Source: Flavobacterium sp. Root935
Lineage (GTDB): Bacteria > Bacteroidota > Bacteroidia > Flavobacteriales > Flavobacteriaceae
Direction: 5' to 3'
DNA length: 64,000 nucleotides
NCBI RefSeq assembly: GCF_001429295.1
Contig: NZ_LMJL01000007.1
Span: 124,381-188,380, forward strand
Part shown: positions 34,160-44,738 of the stretch, in pieces
Layout of the letters: each line of letters opens with the position of its first letter
How positions within the stretch are numbered: position 1 is the stretch's first letter
Translations under genes and position numbers: made by a program
The notes under the pieces: model-generated
Database searches by the model: none
Seen by the model: only the letters and a program-made list of their open reading frames with translations
Told to the model about the DNA's origin: nothing

Positions 34160-36451
34160 ATGAAAAAATTCCTTTACCTCTTTTTTGTTCTTTCTTTTTT
34201 AAATGGAACCGCACAAAATTTCCAGCAGAATAACTCTATTATTCCATCTCCAAATTTCTACAAATTAACAGGAGACAGTATTCGTATAATTGGAAAAGTT
34301 CAAATCAATTTTGTGAATAAAAATTACAGTGAAAGGGAATTTAAATCGGCTCAAATTTTAGAAACGGCTTTCAATTCTCAAACTGCTTCAAAGAAATCAG
34401 ATGTAAAAATTGACTTTAATACAAATGTGAATTTCACATCAAAAGAAGCCTATAAAATCGAAATTACTTCTAAAAAAATTATAGTTTCAGGAAAAGAAGA
34501 AGGGTTGTTTTATGGAGTTCAAACTTTACTGCAGCTTCTTCCAAACAAAATTTCAAAAGAAATCAAACTTCCCTGCCTAATTATTGAAGATCAACCCCGA
34601 TATTCTTACCGAGGCCTGCATTTAGAGGTCTGCCGTCATTTTTTCTCTGTTGCTGTCATAAAAGATTTTATCAGACAAATGTCCAGCTATAAATTAAATA
34701 ATTTTCACTGGCATTTAACCGACGATCAAGGATGGAGGATCGAAATAAAAAAATATCCGAAACTGACCGAAGTTGGTTCAAAAAGAGCTCAAACTTTAGT
34801 GGGAAATAAATTTGAACGATCGCCATTTTTTTTCGACGGAAATCCATACGGAGGATTTTACACTCAGGAAGAAATTAAAGATGTTGTGAAATTTGCCGAA
34901 GAAAATTACGTGAATGTTATTCCAGAAATCGAAATGCCGGGCCATGCTTCTGCCGCCGTTACAGCATATCCAAATTTAGCTTGTTTTCCAGATCGAAATT
35001 ATAAAGTTATAGAATCTTGGGGTGTTTTTGAAGATGTATTTTGTGCGGGAAAAGATGAAACTTTTACTTTTTTAGAAGATGTTTTAACCGAAGTCATGGC
35101 ATTATTTCCAAGTAAAAATATTCATGTCGGTGGAGACGAATGCCCAAAAACAAGATGGAAAACCTGCCCAAATTGCCAAAAGAGAATTACAGCTTTAGGT
35201 TTAAAAGATGAGCATGAATTACAGAGTTATTTTATTAAAAGAATTGAAAAATTCTTGAATGCTAATGGAAGACAGATTTTTGGCTGGGATGAAATCCTCG
35301 AAGGTGGACTCGCCCCAAACGCTGCCGTTATGTCTTGGCGTGGAGAATCGGGCGGAATTCATGCGGCAAAACTGAAACACCCAGTTGTAATGACACCAGA
35401 AGGAACGGTTTATTTTGATTACAATCAGGGATATTCTCCAAATGAACCGCTTACCGTTGGCAGATTAAGTACTTTAGAAAAAGTATACAACTACAACCCA
35501 ACTCCGGTTGACAGTTTATCGGTTGAAGAACAAAAATATATTATCGGAGTTCAAGCCAATCTTTGGTCAGAATATTTAACTAGCCCAGCAAAATTGAATT
35601 ATATGCTTTATCCGCGTGTTTTGGCTTTAGCAGAAATCGCTTGGACAGAACCAAAAAATAAAAACTACAACCATTTTATTCAAAATCAACTGCCCTATCA
35701 TTTAGAAAAGTTAGAATTAGAAGATCGATTGTATAAAGTTCCGACGCCATTTGGTGCTGATGAAATGGCTTTAATTGCATCAAAATATATTTTAGATTTA
35801 AAACCAACTATAAAAAACGGAAAGATCTTTTATACAATTGACGGTTATAATCCTGATGAAACGGCAGAATTGTATCAAAATCCAGTGCTCATAAATATTC
35901 CAAAAGGAGAATATCGAATCATCAAAACGATTCAAATCAGCGAAAGCGGTAAAAGAAGTTCCATTAATAAAATCATAGTTCGAAATCCAGATTTAAAATC
36001 AGCCTTGGCCATTCAGCCTAAGAAAAATGGTTTGAAATATGAATATTATACAGGAACATTTAAACAAGTTCTGGATTTGGAGCTTTCAAAACCTGCAGCG
36101 ACAGGAATTTTTGAAGGCAAAATCAGCGTTGAAAAATGGAAAACAAAATTAGAACGTTATATTGGTTTAAAATTTAACGGATACATCTTTATACCTGAAA
36201 CTGGAAATTATACTTTTTCGACCCTTTCAGACGACGGATCGAAGCTTTTTATTGATGATGAATTGATTGTTGATAATGACGATATTCATTGGGCAAATGA
36301 AGCTTACGGAGCAGTTAAACTAGAAAAAGGTTTTCATAAAATCAACATCAGTTATTTTGACTTAACCGGCGGTACAATTTTAAATTGTTTTATTCAGAAA
36401 GAAGGAAAAAAGAAAGAAGAAATTACAGCATCGCAGTTATTTTATGAATAA
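34160..36451 (+). CDS. GH20 beta-N-acetylhexosaminidase with C-terminal PA14 domain
   Basis: 763 residues. Signal peptide (ends N-G-T-A-Q), GH20b domain (about 25-145), catalytic (beta/alpha)8 barrel with the Asp-Glu pair D326-E327 in H-V-G-G-D-E-C-P-K and H-W-H-L-T-D-D-Q-G-W-R earlier; a short linking domain with chitobiase-like fold; and a C-terminal PA14-like carbohydrate-binding domain (about 625-760: F-N-G-Y-I-F-I-P-E-T-G-N-Y-T-F-S, L-F-I-D-D-E-L-I-V-D-N). It releases terminal GlcNAc or GalNAc in the periplasm or outside. Own terminator. Confidence 0.94.
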   Translation: MKKFLYLFFVLSFLNGTAQNFQQNNSIIPSPNFYKLTGDSIRIIGKVQINFVNKNYSEREFKSAQILETAFNSQTASKKSDVKIDFNTNVNFTSKEAYKIEITSKKIIVSGKEEGLFYGVQTLLQLLPNKISKEIKLPCLIIEDQPRYSYRGLHLEVCRHFFSVAVIKDFIRQMSSYKLNNFHWHLTDDQGWRIEIKKYPKLTEVGSKRAQTLVGNKFERSPFFFDGNPYGGFYTQEEIKDVVKFAEENYVNVIPEIEMPGHASAAVTAYPNLACFPDRNYKVIESWGVFEDVFCAGKDETFTFLEDVLTEVMALFPSKNIHVGGDECPKTRWKTCPNCQKRITALGLKDEHELQSYFIKRIEKFLNANGRQIFGWDEILEGGLAPNAAVMSWRGESGGIHAAKLKHPVVMTPEGTVYFDYNQGYSPNEPLTVGRLSTLEKVYNYNPTPVDSLSVEEQKYIIGVQANLWSEYLTSPAKLNYMLYPRVLALAEIAWTEPKNKNYNHFIQNQLPYHLEKLELEDRLYKVPTPFGADEMALIASKYILDLKPTIKNGKIFYTIDGYNPDETAELYQNPVLINIPKGEYRIIKTIQISESGKRSSINKIIVRNPDLKSALAIQPKKNGLKYEYYTGTFKQVLDLELSKPAATGIFEGKISVEKWKTKLERYIGLKFNGYIFIPETGNYTFSTLSDDGSKLFIDDELIVDNDDIHWANEAYGAVKLEKGFHKINISYFDLTGGTILNCFIQKEGKKKEEITASQLFYE

Positions 36452-36473
36452 ATAAAAAACACGTAATTAACTA

Positions 36474-36518
36474 AAAAAAGAAAGGCTGTTACAATTGTTA
36501 GTAACAACCTTTCTTTTT
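36474..36518. terminator. Bidirectional terminator after the hexosaminidase gene
   Basis: AGAAAGG/CCTTTCT outer stem and TGTTAC/GTAACA inner stem, flanked by A and T tracts. Used by the hexosaminidase gene and the convergent lipoprotein gene. Confidence 0.85.
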
Positions 36519-36533
36519 TTATATAGGACAGAA

Positions 36534-38966
36534 TTATCTTCGACCTCTAAAACCACCGCCCCTAAAACCGCCGCCGCCAAATTGGCCTCCGTTATTTCTA
36601 AAATTGCTGTTGTTTCTAAAGTTTTGGAAATTTTGATTTCTCACTTCACCCTGTGATCTAGAGTTTTCAAAATGATCCAGATCTCTTGTTACATTTTGTC
36701 CTCCAGCTTCACCTAAAGGTTTTTCTGGTCTACCCAATGTCTGATCTGCTTTTGGAAAATTATCAGCACGATCCCCGAGACGATTGTTTTCTCCTAAAGG
36801 TTTATTTGCCAGTCCCGATTCTCTATCCCTTTTCGGTAAGTTATTAAGATCTGGTTTATCAGCTTTACGCTGTGATCCACCGAGAGTTCCAGCTTGAGTC
36901 CAGCCTCCATTTCCATTATTATAATGACTCCAATTGCCATTTTGATCTCTTTTGTAAATATGTCCGTCATGTCCTGCGTACATATTGTTATTAGTATGAA
37001 TAGTCGTTCCGCCGCCTCTTCTATGGGTGATAACGCCTTTATTTCCACCAGAAGTTTCATACCCAACCGCGGTGCCTCGTCTTGTAGTGACATGCCCCGT
37101 TTGAACCCAATCATGTCCGTTTGTTGCAGCCGAATGACCCCATTGTGCGTAAGCATTATGTCCCTGAATAGTTTGCCCGTAATTTCCTGTCCACGGATTA
37201 TAAGTATTGGCCGCAGTCCTACCTCCGTACCACCCTTGCACACTTGCAGAACGTCCGTACCTGCCTGTTGCTGGATTATACCAAGCAGATGTTCCAGCAG
37301 CACCGTAAGGTCCGTAAACCCTTCTTCCGGCTTCCCAGCCCCCTGTCCACGGATTATAAACGGCTCCCGCTCCATAAGTACATGGCCATGGTCGATAAAT
37401 TGGATACAATCCTCCGTAGTAATAATAAGGCGGGTAGTAATATCCTGTACCATAAGTTAAAATTGCACCAACAGTTGCTCCTATTATAAAGGCTCCAAAA
37501 TAACCTGCAGTTGTATTACTTTCTACAGTTGTATCAGTCACATTAGTTTGAGTAACATATGTTACATTATAAACAGGCGAACTTGGTGGAATGGTATAAA
37601 TTTCTTTGGGAACAGAATTTGTAACTTTCCAAGGTCCGTTTGGACTTGTAGACATAAACCACACAGCTTGAAAGCACAGATAATATAGATCACCCACTTT
37701 TATGACTTTTTCCTGCGTATTGCTGGCATACTGCATTTTTGTTCCTTCGATTGGTTTAAATTGAGGCGTACCATCGTAAACGACTTTTGCTTTTGCTTCT
37801 GCATCAGCTTTGTTTACTATTGCAGTTGTGGGCACCTGCGCTAACATTACGGCATCTTTTGCTTCCTGAGTTCCAGGAACAGAAGCCAAAACACTTGCCC
37901 TTGGAGAATCTTTTGGAATTTTGGCAAAATCGGCTGGAAGATTATTCCCTGCATAGCTCCACGGTCCGTTCAAGCTTTTAGAACCAAACCATCTTCCTGA
38001 TAAAAGCACATAATATTGTCCCTGCGCTTCATTGGCAAAAACATCATTTTCTGTATTATCAATATACAGTAATTGAGTGCCTGGTATTTTTTCAAATTTT
38101 GGAGGGCCATTTACTAAGATTAATTCAGCAGGTACTTTGCTAAAGAAAACATTTGGCGCAGTACCTGATTCTGGAGGCGGAATCATTTTTTTAACTTCGT
38201 CGAAATTTTGTCCCGATGGCAGATTTTTCAAACCATCTGGAAGTTTTGTCGCTTTTGTCCATTTACCGTCAAGTTTTTTAGAGCTCAGCCAAATATTCTC
38301 GGCAAGTAAATAATAATCACTAGTAGTTTTATCAAAAAACAAATCCCAATTTGTATTTACCACATACTGGATCTCTGATTTTTCTACAGGAACCAAAACA
38401 GGTTCTCCCTGAACAATTAGCAATATTGCTGGACTTGAACTGTAAAAAATCGGCGGTGGAGTATTTTGCGCAGCAATTCCTTTCGCAGGACTTGTAGTTT
38501 TATCTAAATCTGCCAGGATACGATCCACAGAAACGGGATCACCTCCTTTCGGAAGTGTTTCTTTGAATAGCTTTTCCATTTCGGGAATCTTTTTTTCATC
38601 AAGAGATGGAAAGCGAACATCGGTTACTTTAATATCTTTAAAGAAAACACTTCGACTGTCTTTATCTACTAAAGTTGACGCTTGTAAAGATGCAACACCC
38701 AAAACTTGCTTTCCATCCTTAGGAGTTAATGAAAAAGCTAGTCTTGCTTTAATTTCCTTGTGGTCATCCCAGCTATCGACCTGCGGCTGATAATAAACCA
38801 GTTTTGTCCCATTATTTGTTATCTCGCGCGGCCAGCCATTATCAGCAATATCTGTAGAATCTTTCTGATCGGCTACAGCCATTTTTTGATCATCGACATC
38901 TTTCTCTTTTTTGCAAGATAAAAGAATGTAGGCGCAACATGTAATTAGTACTAAAATCTTTTTCAT
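36534..38966 (-). CDS. Large lipoprotein with three W-x-G-P-W-type modules and a Gly/Tyr/Asn-rich tail
   Basis: 810 residues. Lipobox L-L-S-C at about residue 18. The middle (about 165-470) holds three related modules, each with a Tyr strand (D-Y-Y-L-L / Q-Y-Y-V-L-L / L-Y-Y-L-C), a W-L-S/W-F-G/W-F-M segment and G-K-W/G-P-W/G-P-W. A hydrophobic segment (about 495-510, G-A-F-I-I-G-A-T-V-G-A) precedes a low-complexity region rich in Y, G, W and N, and it ends in repeated N-F-R-N and an R-G-G tail. Homologues are found in Proteobacteria as well, often annotated as carbohydrate-binding, but the role is unknown. The tail is likely disordered. Confidence 0.8.
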   Translation of the reverse strand: MKKILVLITCCAYILLSCKKEKDVDDQKMAVADQKDSTDIADNGWPREITNNGTKLVYYQPQVDSWDDHKEIKARLAFSLTPKDGKQVLGVASLQASTLVDKDSRSVFFKDIKVTDVRFPSLDEKKIPEMEKLFKETLPKGGDPVSVDRILADLDKTTSPAKGIAAQNTPPPIFYSSSPAILLIVQGEPVLVPVEKSEIQYVVNTNWDLFFDKTTSDYYLLAENIWLSSKKLDGKWTKATKLPDGLKNLPSGQNFDEVKKMIPPPESGTAPNVFFSKVPAELILVNGPPKFEKIPGTQLLYIDNTENDVFANEAQGQYYVLLSGRWFGSKSLNGPWSYAGNNLPADFAKIPKDSPRASVLASVPGTQEAKDAVMLAQVPTTAIVNKADAEAKAKVVYDGTPQFKPIEGTKMQYASNTQEKVIKVGDLYYLCFQAVWFMSTSPNGPWKVTNSVPKEIYTIPPSSPVYNVTYVTQTNVTDTTVESNTTAGYFGAFIIGATVGAILTYGTGYYYPPYYYYGGLYPIYRPWPCTYGAGAVYNPWTGGWEAGRRVYGPYGAAGTSAWYNPATGRYGRSASVQGWYGGRTAANTYNPWTGNYGQTIQGHNAYAQWGHSAATNGHDWVQTGHVTTRRGTAVGYETSGGNKGVITHRRGGGTTIHTNNNMYAGHDGHIYKRDQNGNWSHYNNGNGGWTQAGTLGGSQRKADKPDLNNLPKRDRESGLANKPLGENNRLGDRADNFPKADQTLGRPEKPLGEAGGQNVTRDLDHFENSRSQGEVRNQNFQNFRNNSNFRNNGGQFGGGGFRGGGFRGRR

Positions 38967-39220
38967 AATATTAGAATTAGATTGCTTTATAAATTGAAAT
39001 TATCTTTTTGCTCCTCAAAACAGCACGTGGATTAAAAACACTGCTTTTACACTGTAAATCTGTTGGTTAAAATTAGACTTTGACTTACAAAAAATCAAAA
39101 TTTGAGAATGCTAGTTGGTTTCAAATTATAAAATGCTACAAAAAAACTGCACCATTATAAAAATTACTACGGTAGAACATATGACCTTAAGCAGGATTGA
39201 CATTCAAATAGATCACAAAA
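38967..39220. other. Gene-free intergenic region
   Basis: About 250 bp between the lipoprotein gene and the sdhB terminator. AT-rich; I see no reading frame, hairpin or repeat of note. It must contain the lipoprotein promoter but no clear TAnnTTTG is visible. Confidence 0.6.
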
Positions 39221-39250
39221 AAAAACGCATTCAAAAATGAATGCGTTTTT
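39221..39250 (-). terminator. Terminator of the sdhCAB operon
   Basis: AAAAACGCATTCA / TGAATGCGTTTTT stem with a 4-nt loop, 22 nt after the sdhB stop. Confidence 0.9.
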
Positions 39251-39271
39251 TATATAGTAATTGGATTTTTA

Positions 39272-40018
39272 TTATCCTTTCAAGCTTGCTGCTAAATACT
39301 CACGGTTCATACGTGCAATATTTTCAAGAGAAATTCCTTTTGGACATTCGATTTCACAAGCTCCTGTATTTGTACAGTTACCAAAACCTTCGTGATCCAT
39401 TTGGTGTACCATGTTTAAAACACGATCAACTGCTTCAACTTTACCTTGTGGCAATAATGCATATTGAGAAACCTTTGCCGCAACGAATAACATTGCCGAT
39501 GAGTTTTTACAAGTTGCAACACATGCTCCACAACCAATACATGCAGCAGCATCAAATGATTTATCTGCATCGTGTTTGTTAATTGGAATTGTATTCGCAT
39601 CGATTGTATTTCCTGAAGTATTTACAGAGATAAATCCACCTGCGTGTTGAATTCTGTCAAAAGAACTTCTGTCTACAACTAAATCTTTAATTACTGGGAA
39701 AGCTTTTGCTCTAAATGGCTCGATAAAAATTGTATCACCATCTTTAAACATACGCATGTGTAATTGACAAGTTGTAACACCTCTGTCTGGTCCGTGTGCT
39801 TCTCCATTAATGAATAATGAACACATTCCGCAGATTCCCTCACGACAATCGTGATCAAATGCTACTGGCTCTTCTCCTCTATTGATCAATTGTTCGTTAA
39901 GAACATCAAGCATTTCAAGGAAAGACATATCTGGTTCGATTCCGTCGATTGGGTATTCAACGATTCCCCCTTTATCTTGGGCGTTTTTTTGACGCCATAT
40001 TTTTAATGTAAGTTTCAT
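39272..40018 (-). CDS. sdhB: Succinate dehydrogenase/fumarate reductase iron-sulfur subunit
   Basis: 248 residues. Ligands for [2Fe-2S] are in C-R-E-G-I-C-G-M-C and T-C-Q-L-H, for [4Fe-4S] in [11 protein letters not shown], and for [3Fe-4S] in [12 protein letters not shown]. It passes electrons from SdhA flavin to the membrane quinone site. Third gene of sdhCAB, 52 bp after sdhA; that gap contains short TTAAGTA repeats. Confidence 0.97.
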   Translation of the reverse strand: MKLTLKIWRQKNAQDKGGIVEYPIDGIEPDMSFLEMLDVLNEQLINRGEEPVAFDHDCREGICGMCSLFINGEAHGPDRGVTTCQLHMRMFKDGDTIFIEPFRAKAFPVIKDLVVDRSSFDRIQHAGGFISVNTSGNTIDANTIPINKHDADKSFDAAACIGCGACVATCKNSSAMLFVAAKVSQYALLPQGKVEAVDRVLNMVHQMDHEGFGNCTNTGACEIECPKGISLENIARMNREYLAASLKG

Positions 40019-40070
40019 TTTGTATAAGTATTAAGTATTAAGAAATAAGTATCAAGACTTTTTTCAAATA

Positions 40071-42071
40071 CTATTTATAGCTTCTTTGAACTAATTTAAT
40101 GTTTTCGTAATTAAGAGGTTCTTTGTGTAATACGGCGTCACTTGGTTTTCCTTTGTATTCCCAAGCTGCAACGTATGCAAAGTTTTCATCATCACGAAGT
40201 GCTTCTCCTTCTTCTGTTTGATATTCCTCACGGAAGTGACCACCACAAGATTCGTTACGGTGTAAAGCATCTTTCGCGAACAATTCTCCTAATTCTAGGA
40301 AATCGGCAACACGAGTCGCTTTTTCTAATTCCTGATTAAATTCGTTAGCGCTTCCAGGAACTTTTACATCTCTATAAAACTCTTCACGTAAAGCAGCAAT
40401 TTCTTCGATAGCCTCAGTTAAACCTTTAGCGTTACGAGCCATACCTACTTTATCCCACATGATTTTCCCCAATTTTTTATGGAAATAATCTACAGAATGC
40501 TTTCCGTTATTGTTGATAAATCTGTCGATTTGATCTTTTACATTTTTTTCAGCTTCAACGAATTCTGGTAAGTCTGTAGAAATTGGACCCATTTTAATAT
40601 CTGGAGCTAAATAATCTCCGATAGTATAAGGAAGTACGAAATATCCATCAGCTAATCCCTGCATCAAAGCAGAAGCTCCAAGTCTGTTTGCTCCGTGGTC
40701 AGAGAAGTTAGATTCTCCAATTGAGAAACATCCAGGAATTGTAGTCATTAAGTTATAATCAACCCAAGTTCCACCCATTGTGTAGTGTACCGCTGGGTAA
40801 ATCATCATTGGTGTTACATAAGGATCTTCGTCTACAATTTTCAAGTACATTTGGAACAAGTTTCCATATTTACTTTTTACAATTGCAGTTCCTAATTTCG
40901 TAACCAAAGCGGCATCATTAGCATCTAAACCTTTTACGTAAGCTTCTTCAGTTCCGTAACGTTTGATCGCTGCAGCGAAATCTAAGTAAACTGCTTCTCC
41001 AGTTTTGTTAACTCCAAAACCAGCATCACATCTTTCTTTAGCTGCACGAGACGCAACGTCACGAGGTACTAAGTTACCAAAAGCAGGATATCTTCTTTCT
41101 AAGAAATAATCTCTTTCTTCTTCAGATAAATCAGTTGCTTTTTTTCTTCCTTCACGAATTGCCTGAGCATCTTCTAATTTTGCAGGAACCCAAATACGAC
41201 CGTCATTACGTAAAGACTCAGACATCAAAGTCAGTTTTGACTGGTGATCTCCAGAAACTGGAATACATGTTGGGTGAATTTGTGTGTAACAAGGATTTGC
41301 AAAAAACGCTCCTTTTTTATGAATTTTCCAAGCTGCTGTTGCGTTACTTCCCATAGCATTTGTTGAAAGGAAAAATACGTTTCCGTATCCTCCAGAACCA
41401 ATTACTACCGCGTGAGCAGAATGTCTTTCTATTTCTCCAGTGATTAAGTTACGAGCGATAATACCTCTCGCTTTTCCATCAACGATTACTAAATCCAGCA
41501 TTTCGTGACGGTTGTACATTTTAATTTTTCCACGACCAATCTGACGGTTCATTGCAGAATAAGCTCCTAACAATAATTGCTGTCCAGTTTGTCCTTGTGC
41601 ATAAAATGTACGAGAAACCAAAGTTCCCCCAAATGAACGGTTATCTAAAAGTCCGCCATATTCACGAGCCAATGGCACCCCTTGAGCCACACATTGGTCA
41701 ATAATATTTGCAGAAACTTCAGCCAAACGGTGAACGTTTGCCTCACGTGCACGGTAGTCACCTCCTTTTACAGTATCGTAGAACAATCTGTAAACTGAGT
41801 CACCGTCACCTTTATAATTTTTTGCCGCATTGATACCCCCTTGTGCAGCAATAGAGTGCGCACGACGTGGTGAATCTTGGAAACAAAATGCTTTTACGTT
41901 ATATCCTAACTCAGCTAGAGTAGCCGCAGCAGAACCTCCAGCCAAACCTGTACCAACTACAATAATATCTAAATTACGTTTGTTAGCAGGGTTTACTAAA
42001 TTAATATGATCTTTATAATTTGTCCATTTGTCCGCTATAGGACCATTTGGAATTTTTGAATCTAATGCCAT
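40071..42071 (-). CDS. sdhA: Succinate dehydrogenase/fumarate reductase flavoprotein subunit
   Basis: 666 residues, the length of the Bacteroidota type-B (epsilon-like) enzymes. FAD motif [10 protein letters not shown], covalent-FAD His in [11 protein letters not shown], and substrate-site H-P-T and the capping Arg region (R-N-D-G-R-I-W-V). It oxidises succinate to fumarate. sdhC lies 11 bp upstream. Confidence 0.97.
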   Translation of the reverse strand: MALDSKIPNGPIADKWTNYKDHINLVNPANKRNLDIIVVGTGLAGGSAAATLAELGYNVKAFCFQDSPRRAHSIAAQGGINAAKNYKGDGDSVYRLFYDTVKGGDYRAREANVHRLAEVSANIIDQCVAQGVPLAREYGGLLDNRSFGGTLVSRTFYAQGQTGQQLLLGAYSAMNRQIGRGKIKMYNRHEMLDLVIVDGKARGIIARNLITGEIERHSAHAVVIGSGGYGNVFFLSTNAMGSNATAAWKIHKKGAFFANPCYTQIHPTCIPVSGDHQSKLTLMSESLRNDGRIWVPAKLEDAQAIREGRKKATDLSEEERDYFLERRYPAFGNLVPRDVASRAAKERCDAGFGVNKTGEAVYLDFAAAIKRYGTEEAYVKGLDANDAALVTKLGTAIVKSKYGNLFQMYLKIVDEDPYVTPMMIYPAVHYTMGGTWVDYNLMTTIPGCFSIGESNFSDHGANRLGASALMQGLADGYFVLPYTIGDYLAPDIKMGPISTDLPEFVEAEKNVKDQIDRFINNNGKHSVDYFHKKLGKIMWDKVGMARNAKGLTEAIEEIAALREEFYRDVKVPGSANEFNQELEKATRVADFLELGELFAKDALHRNESCGGHFREEYQTEEGEALRDDENFAYVAAWEYKGKPSDAVLHKEPLNYENIKLVQRSYK

Positions 42072-42082
42072 TATAATTGATA

Positions 42083-42748
42083 TTAATTATTGAAATGATG
42101 AAATAATGCGATAATTACGAAAAGTGCTGGAACAACAACTGCGAACCAGTAACCTACTTTTGCTAAAAATCTTGAATATTTGTTGTGCATCCCCATTGAT
42201 TGAAGAGAAGATGCGAACCCGTGCCATAAGTGGAATCCTAAAAGGACAAAAGACACGCAGTATAATCCTGTACGGATTGGATCGTGAAATTTATGAACTA
42301 ACTCTCCATAATACCTTGTAGCATTTGGTACTTCTCCTGCTATATACTTATAGTTAACTTCAGGAAACCAAAAATCATAAAAATGCAATCCTAAGAATGC
42401 CAAGATAACCAATCCAGAAATAATCATATTTCTAGAACTCCAAGAAGCATTTGCCGCTCCGTTGTATTTTGCATACGCAATTGGTCTTGCTGCGCTGTTT
42501 TGAGCTGTTAGAACAAATCCCATAACGAAATGGAAAATTACCCCAAATGCCAAAACTGGCTGCATTACATATTGTATCAGCGGATTGTATCCCATAAAGT
42601 GAGAAGCCTCATTGAAAACGTCTTCACTAATAATAGAAATAAAATTTAAGGAAACATGCAGCGCTAAAAACGTGATTAAGAATATTCCCGAAAGAGCCAT
42701 AGCTACTTTCTTTAAGATGGAAGCATTCAACTGTGCAGATTGTGCCAT
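42083..42748 (-). CDS. sdhC: Succinate dehydrogenase cytochrome b subunit
   Basis: 221 residues, five membrane helices, with His in helix positions suited to two hemes (A-L-H-V-S, V-I-F-H-F-V, G-L-H-F-Y, G-F-H-L-W-H). A single large anchor subunit in place of SdhC plus SdhD is the Bacteroidota arrangement. First gene of the operon with a good promoter directly upstream. Confidence 0.95.
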   Translation of the reverse strand: MAQSAQLNASILKKVAMALSGIFLITFLALHVSLNFISIISEDVFNEASHFMGYNPLIQYVMQPVLAFGVIFHFVMGFVLTAQNSAARPIAYAKYNGAANASWSSRNMIISGLVILAFLGLHFYDFWFPEVNYKYIAGEVPNATRYYGELVHKFHDPIRTGLYCVSFVLLGFHLWHGFASSLQSMGMHNKYSRFLAKVGYWFAVVVPALFVIIALFHHFNN

Positions 42749-42781
42749 AAGTGTTTAAGTAGTTTGTTTTAAAAAATTAGA

Positions 42782-42812
42782 CAAAAATAACTCAATTACA
42801 AAAGAACTACAA
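42782..42812 (-). promoter_or_regulatory. Promoter of sdhCAB (Bacteroidota consensus)
   Basis: Minus strand: TTG at 42812-42810, 20-nt spacer, TATTTTTG at 42789-42782. This fits TTG-N19-21-TAnnTTTG and leaves a 33-nt leader. Confidence 0.6.
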
Positions 42813-43055
42813 CCATTTCGTTGTTATTTATAATGATTTTAAAATAGCCTAGTTCTACGTATTTTTACGTACAAAAAATATACTGCTAAAAAATAATTCA
42901 CTATAGCAATTCTCAAACCACTGTTTTCTAAGTAAAATCGAGAGAAATCAATTCTAAGTAGATTATCAAAAATTATCATATTGCTATTTTATTCAAAGTT
43001 TTGATTTATTTTCTTTAAAAGTTTCACTGCGCATAAATTTTGTCTGAGTAAAAAA

Positions 43056-43085
43056 TTGTCATTCCGCAACATAGTTTTACCTTTA
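43056..43085 (+). promoter_or_regulatory. Promoter of mvaS
   Basis: TTG at 43056-43058, a 19-nt spacer and TACCTTTA at 43078-43085 (one mismatch to TAnnTTTG), 19 nt before the ATG. Confidence 0.5.
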
Positions 43086-43104
43086 GCGGCTCAAAAAAAT
43101 AAGA

Positions 43105-44466
43105 ATGAAAACAGGAATTGATGCTATTTCTTTTGATGTAGCAAACATACATTTACCCATAAAAACTTTGGCGGCTGCCAGAAATATTGAACCAGAAAAA
43201 TTAGAAAAAGGTCTCGGATTACTAAAAATGACTTTCCCAGACGTTCATCAGGACACGGTTGTTTTTGGAGCAAACGCTTTAACCAGACTTATTACTGATA
43301 ATAAAATCAATCTAAACGAAATAAGCAGAATCTATGTTGGTACCGAAAGCGGTATTGACAGTTCAAAACCAATCGCTTCTTATTTGATTAATTTAATGGA
43401 GCAAAAATTTGGTGAAGATTCATTAGCAGAATGCGATGTTGTCGATTTTACTTTTGCCTGCATTGGCGGTGTAGACGCATTACAAAACTGTCTGGACTTT
43501 GTAAAATTAAATCCGACTAAAAAAGCAATTGTAGTTACGACTGATTTTGCCAAATACGATTTGAATTCAGGCGGAGAATATACTCAAGGGGCCGGGGCTG
43601 TTGCAATGCTGATTACCTCAAATCCAAAAATTATTGCTTTTGATGATAATTGGTCAACGAGCACAAAAGGTGTTTTTGACTTCTTTAAACCTTACAGAAC
43701 TATTTCTAAAGAAGAAATTACACAAAACACTAACAATGATTCTTGGTTTGACAATTTAGAAGCCGAAATCGAAATCCACAAAGACCAGCCCGTTTTTGAC
43801 GGTCAATATTCTAACCAATGTTATATGGATCGTACTCGTAATGCTTACTTTTCATTTAAAAAATTAAAAAACACGACCGAAACTTTATACAACACTTGGC
43901 ACACTATTGTGATGCACTTGCCATATTCTTTCCAAGGAAGAAGGATGTTATCTGAAATCTATGCTTTAGATAGTGCCGAAAAAATTATTGCCGATGATAT
44001 TGCACCTGCAGATTATCAAGTTAAAATTAAGGAAGTAGCAAAATCTGACGATTACAAAAGTTTTGTAACTGAGAAATTACAACCTGCAGAATTGGCTTCT
44101 TCTTTAATCGGAAATCTTTATACAGGTTCTATTTTCATGGGACTGTTATCTACTTTGGCTCATTTTTATGATACCAATAAAGAAGTTGACGGAACTAAAT
44201 TTGGTTTCCTGGCTTACGGAAGCGGATCGAAATCGAAAGTTTTTGAAGGAACGATTCAGCCAGAATGGAAATCGGCTTTGGCCAATGTAAATCTTTTTGA
44301 AAATTTAGCTGAAAGCGTAGAAATTGATTTCAATACATATGAAAGTCTTCATAAAAAAGAACAAAAACAAAGTGTAAGAACTCCTAAAAACGAATGGGTT
44401 TTAGATCGAATCGAAAAAGAGATTCCAGTTTTGATTGGGGCGAGATATTATAAATGGGTTGATTAA
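43105..44466 (+). CDS. mvaS: Hydroxymethylglutaryl-CoA synthase
   Basis: 453 residues, thiolase fold. Catalytic Cys in T-F-A-C-I-G-G-V-D-A; Glu in the N-terminal half (V-G-T-E-S); His in the H-L-P-Y-S-F motif near residue 271. It condenses acetyl-CoA with acetoacetyl-CoA in the mevalonate pathway to isoprenoids, which some Flavobacteriia use. No other mevalonate gene is in the window. Confidence 0.93.
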   Translation: MKTGIDAISFDVANIHLPIKTLAAARNIEPEKLEKGLGLLKMTFPDVHQDTVVFGANALTRLITDNKINLNEISRIYVGTESGIDSSKPIASYLINLMEQKFGEDSLAECDVVDFTFACIGGVDALQNCLDFVKLNPTKKAIVVTTDFAKYDLNSGGEYTQGAGAVAMLITSNPKIIAFDDNWSTSTKGVFDFFKPYRTISKEEITQNTNNDSWFDNLEAEIEIHKDQPVFDGQYSNQCYMDRTRNAYFSFKKLKNTTETLYNTWHTIVMHLPYSFQGRRMLSEIYALDSAEKIIADDIAPADYQVKIKEVAKSDDYKSFVTEKLQPAELASSLIGNLYTGSIFMGLLSTLAHFYDTNKEVDGTKFGFLAYGSGSKSKVFEGTIQPEWKSALANVNLFENLAESVEIDFNTYESLHKKEQKQSVRTPKNEWVLDRIEKEIPVLIGARYYKWVD

Positions 44467-44484
44467 GAAATTCTAAATTTTTTA

Positions 44485-44500
44485 TCCCGAGGCTTCGGGA
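44485..44500. repeat. Interspersed 16-nt hairpin, copy in mvaS downstream region
   Basis: TCCCGAGGCTTCGGGA, preceded by TTTTTTA and followed by CCAGATTCCA. Same unit as at 121-136, 6301-6316 and, inverted, 6372-6387. Confidence 0.75.
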
Positions 44501-44513
44501 CCAGATTCCAATA

Positions 44514-44545
44514 AAAAAACCGAAGCGATTTGCTTCGGTTTTTTG
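44514..44545 (+). terminator. Terminator of mvaS
   Basis: AAAACCGAAGC / GCTTCGGTTTT stem, 5-nt loop, T tract after. About 50 nt beyond the stop codon, just after the 16-nt hairpin. Confidence 0.88.
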
Positions 44546-44562
44546 TTTTTATACCATACAGT

Positions 44563-44668
44563 TTGTCATCCTGAGCGAAGTCGAAGGACACGCTAGTAGC
44601 TCTAAAAAGATTGGCGATTTTACATGCGGAATTTCTAGTGTGATTTCTCCTTCAGTCGAAATGACAAG
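44563..44668. repeat. Interspersed REP-like element (TTGTCATCCTGAGCGAAGTCGAAGGA type)
   Basis: The left end reads GTCATCCTGAGCGAAG then TCGAAGGA, the right end, inverted, TTGTCATTTCGACTGAAGGA. The ends are imperfect inverted repeats around about 60 bp containing CGCTAGTAGCTC and a second arm TTTCTAGTG. This family is scattered in Bacteroidota intergenic regions. It has no reading frame. Confidence 0.7.
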
Positions 44669-44738
44669 ATTACGCTAAAAATTTTGTCAAAAACTACAGA
44701 AACCTTTTTTTATTCCATAGAGCGGTCTTTTATAAAAA

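Noticed and set aside
36794-37489. Long frames on both strands inside the 810-residue lipoprotein gene
   Set aside because: They overlap the repeat-rich tail and have no start context or similarity; products of biased composition.
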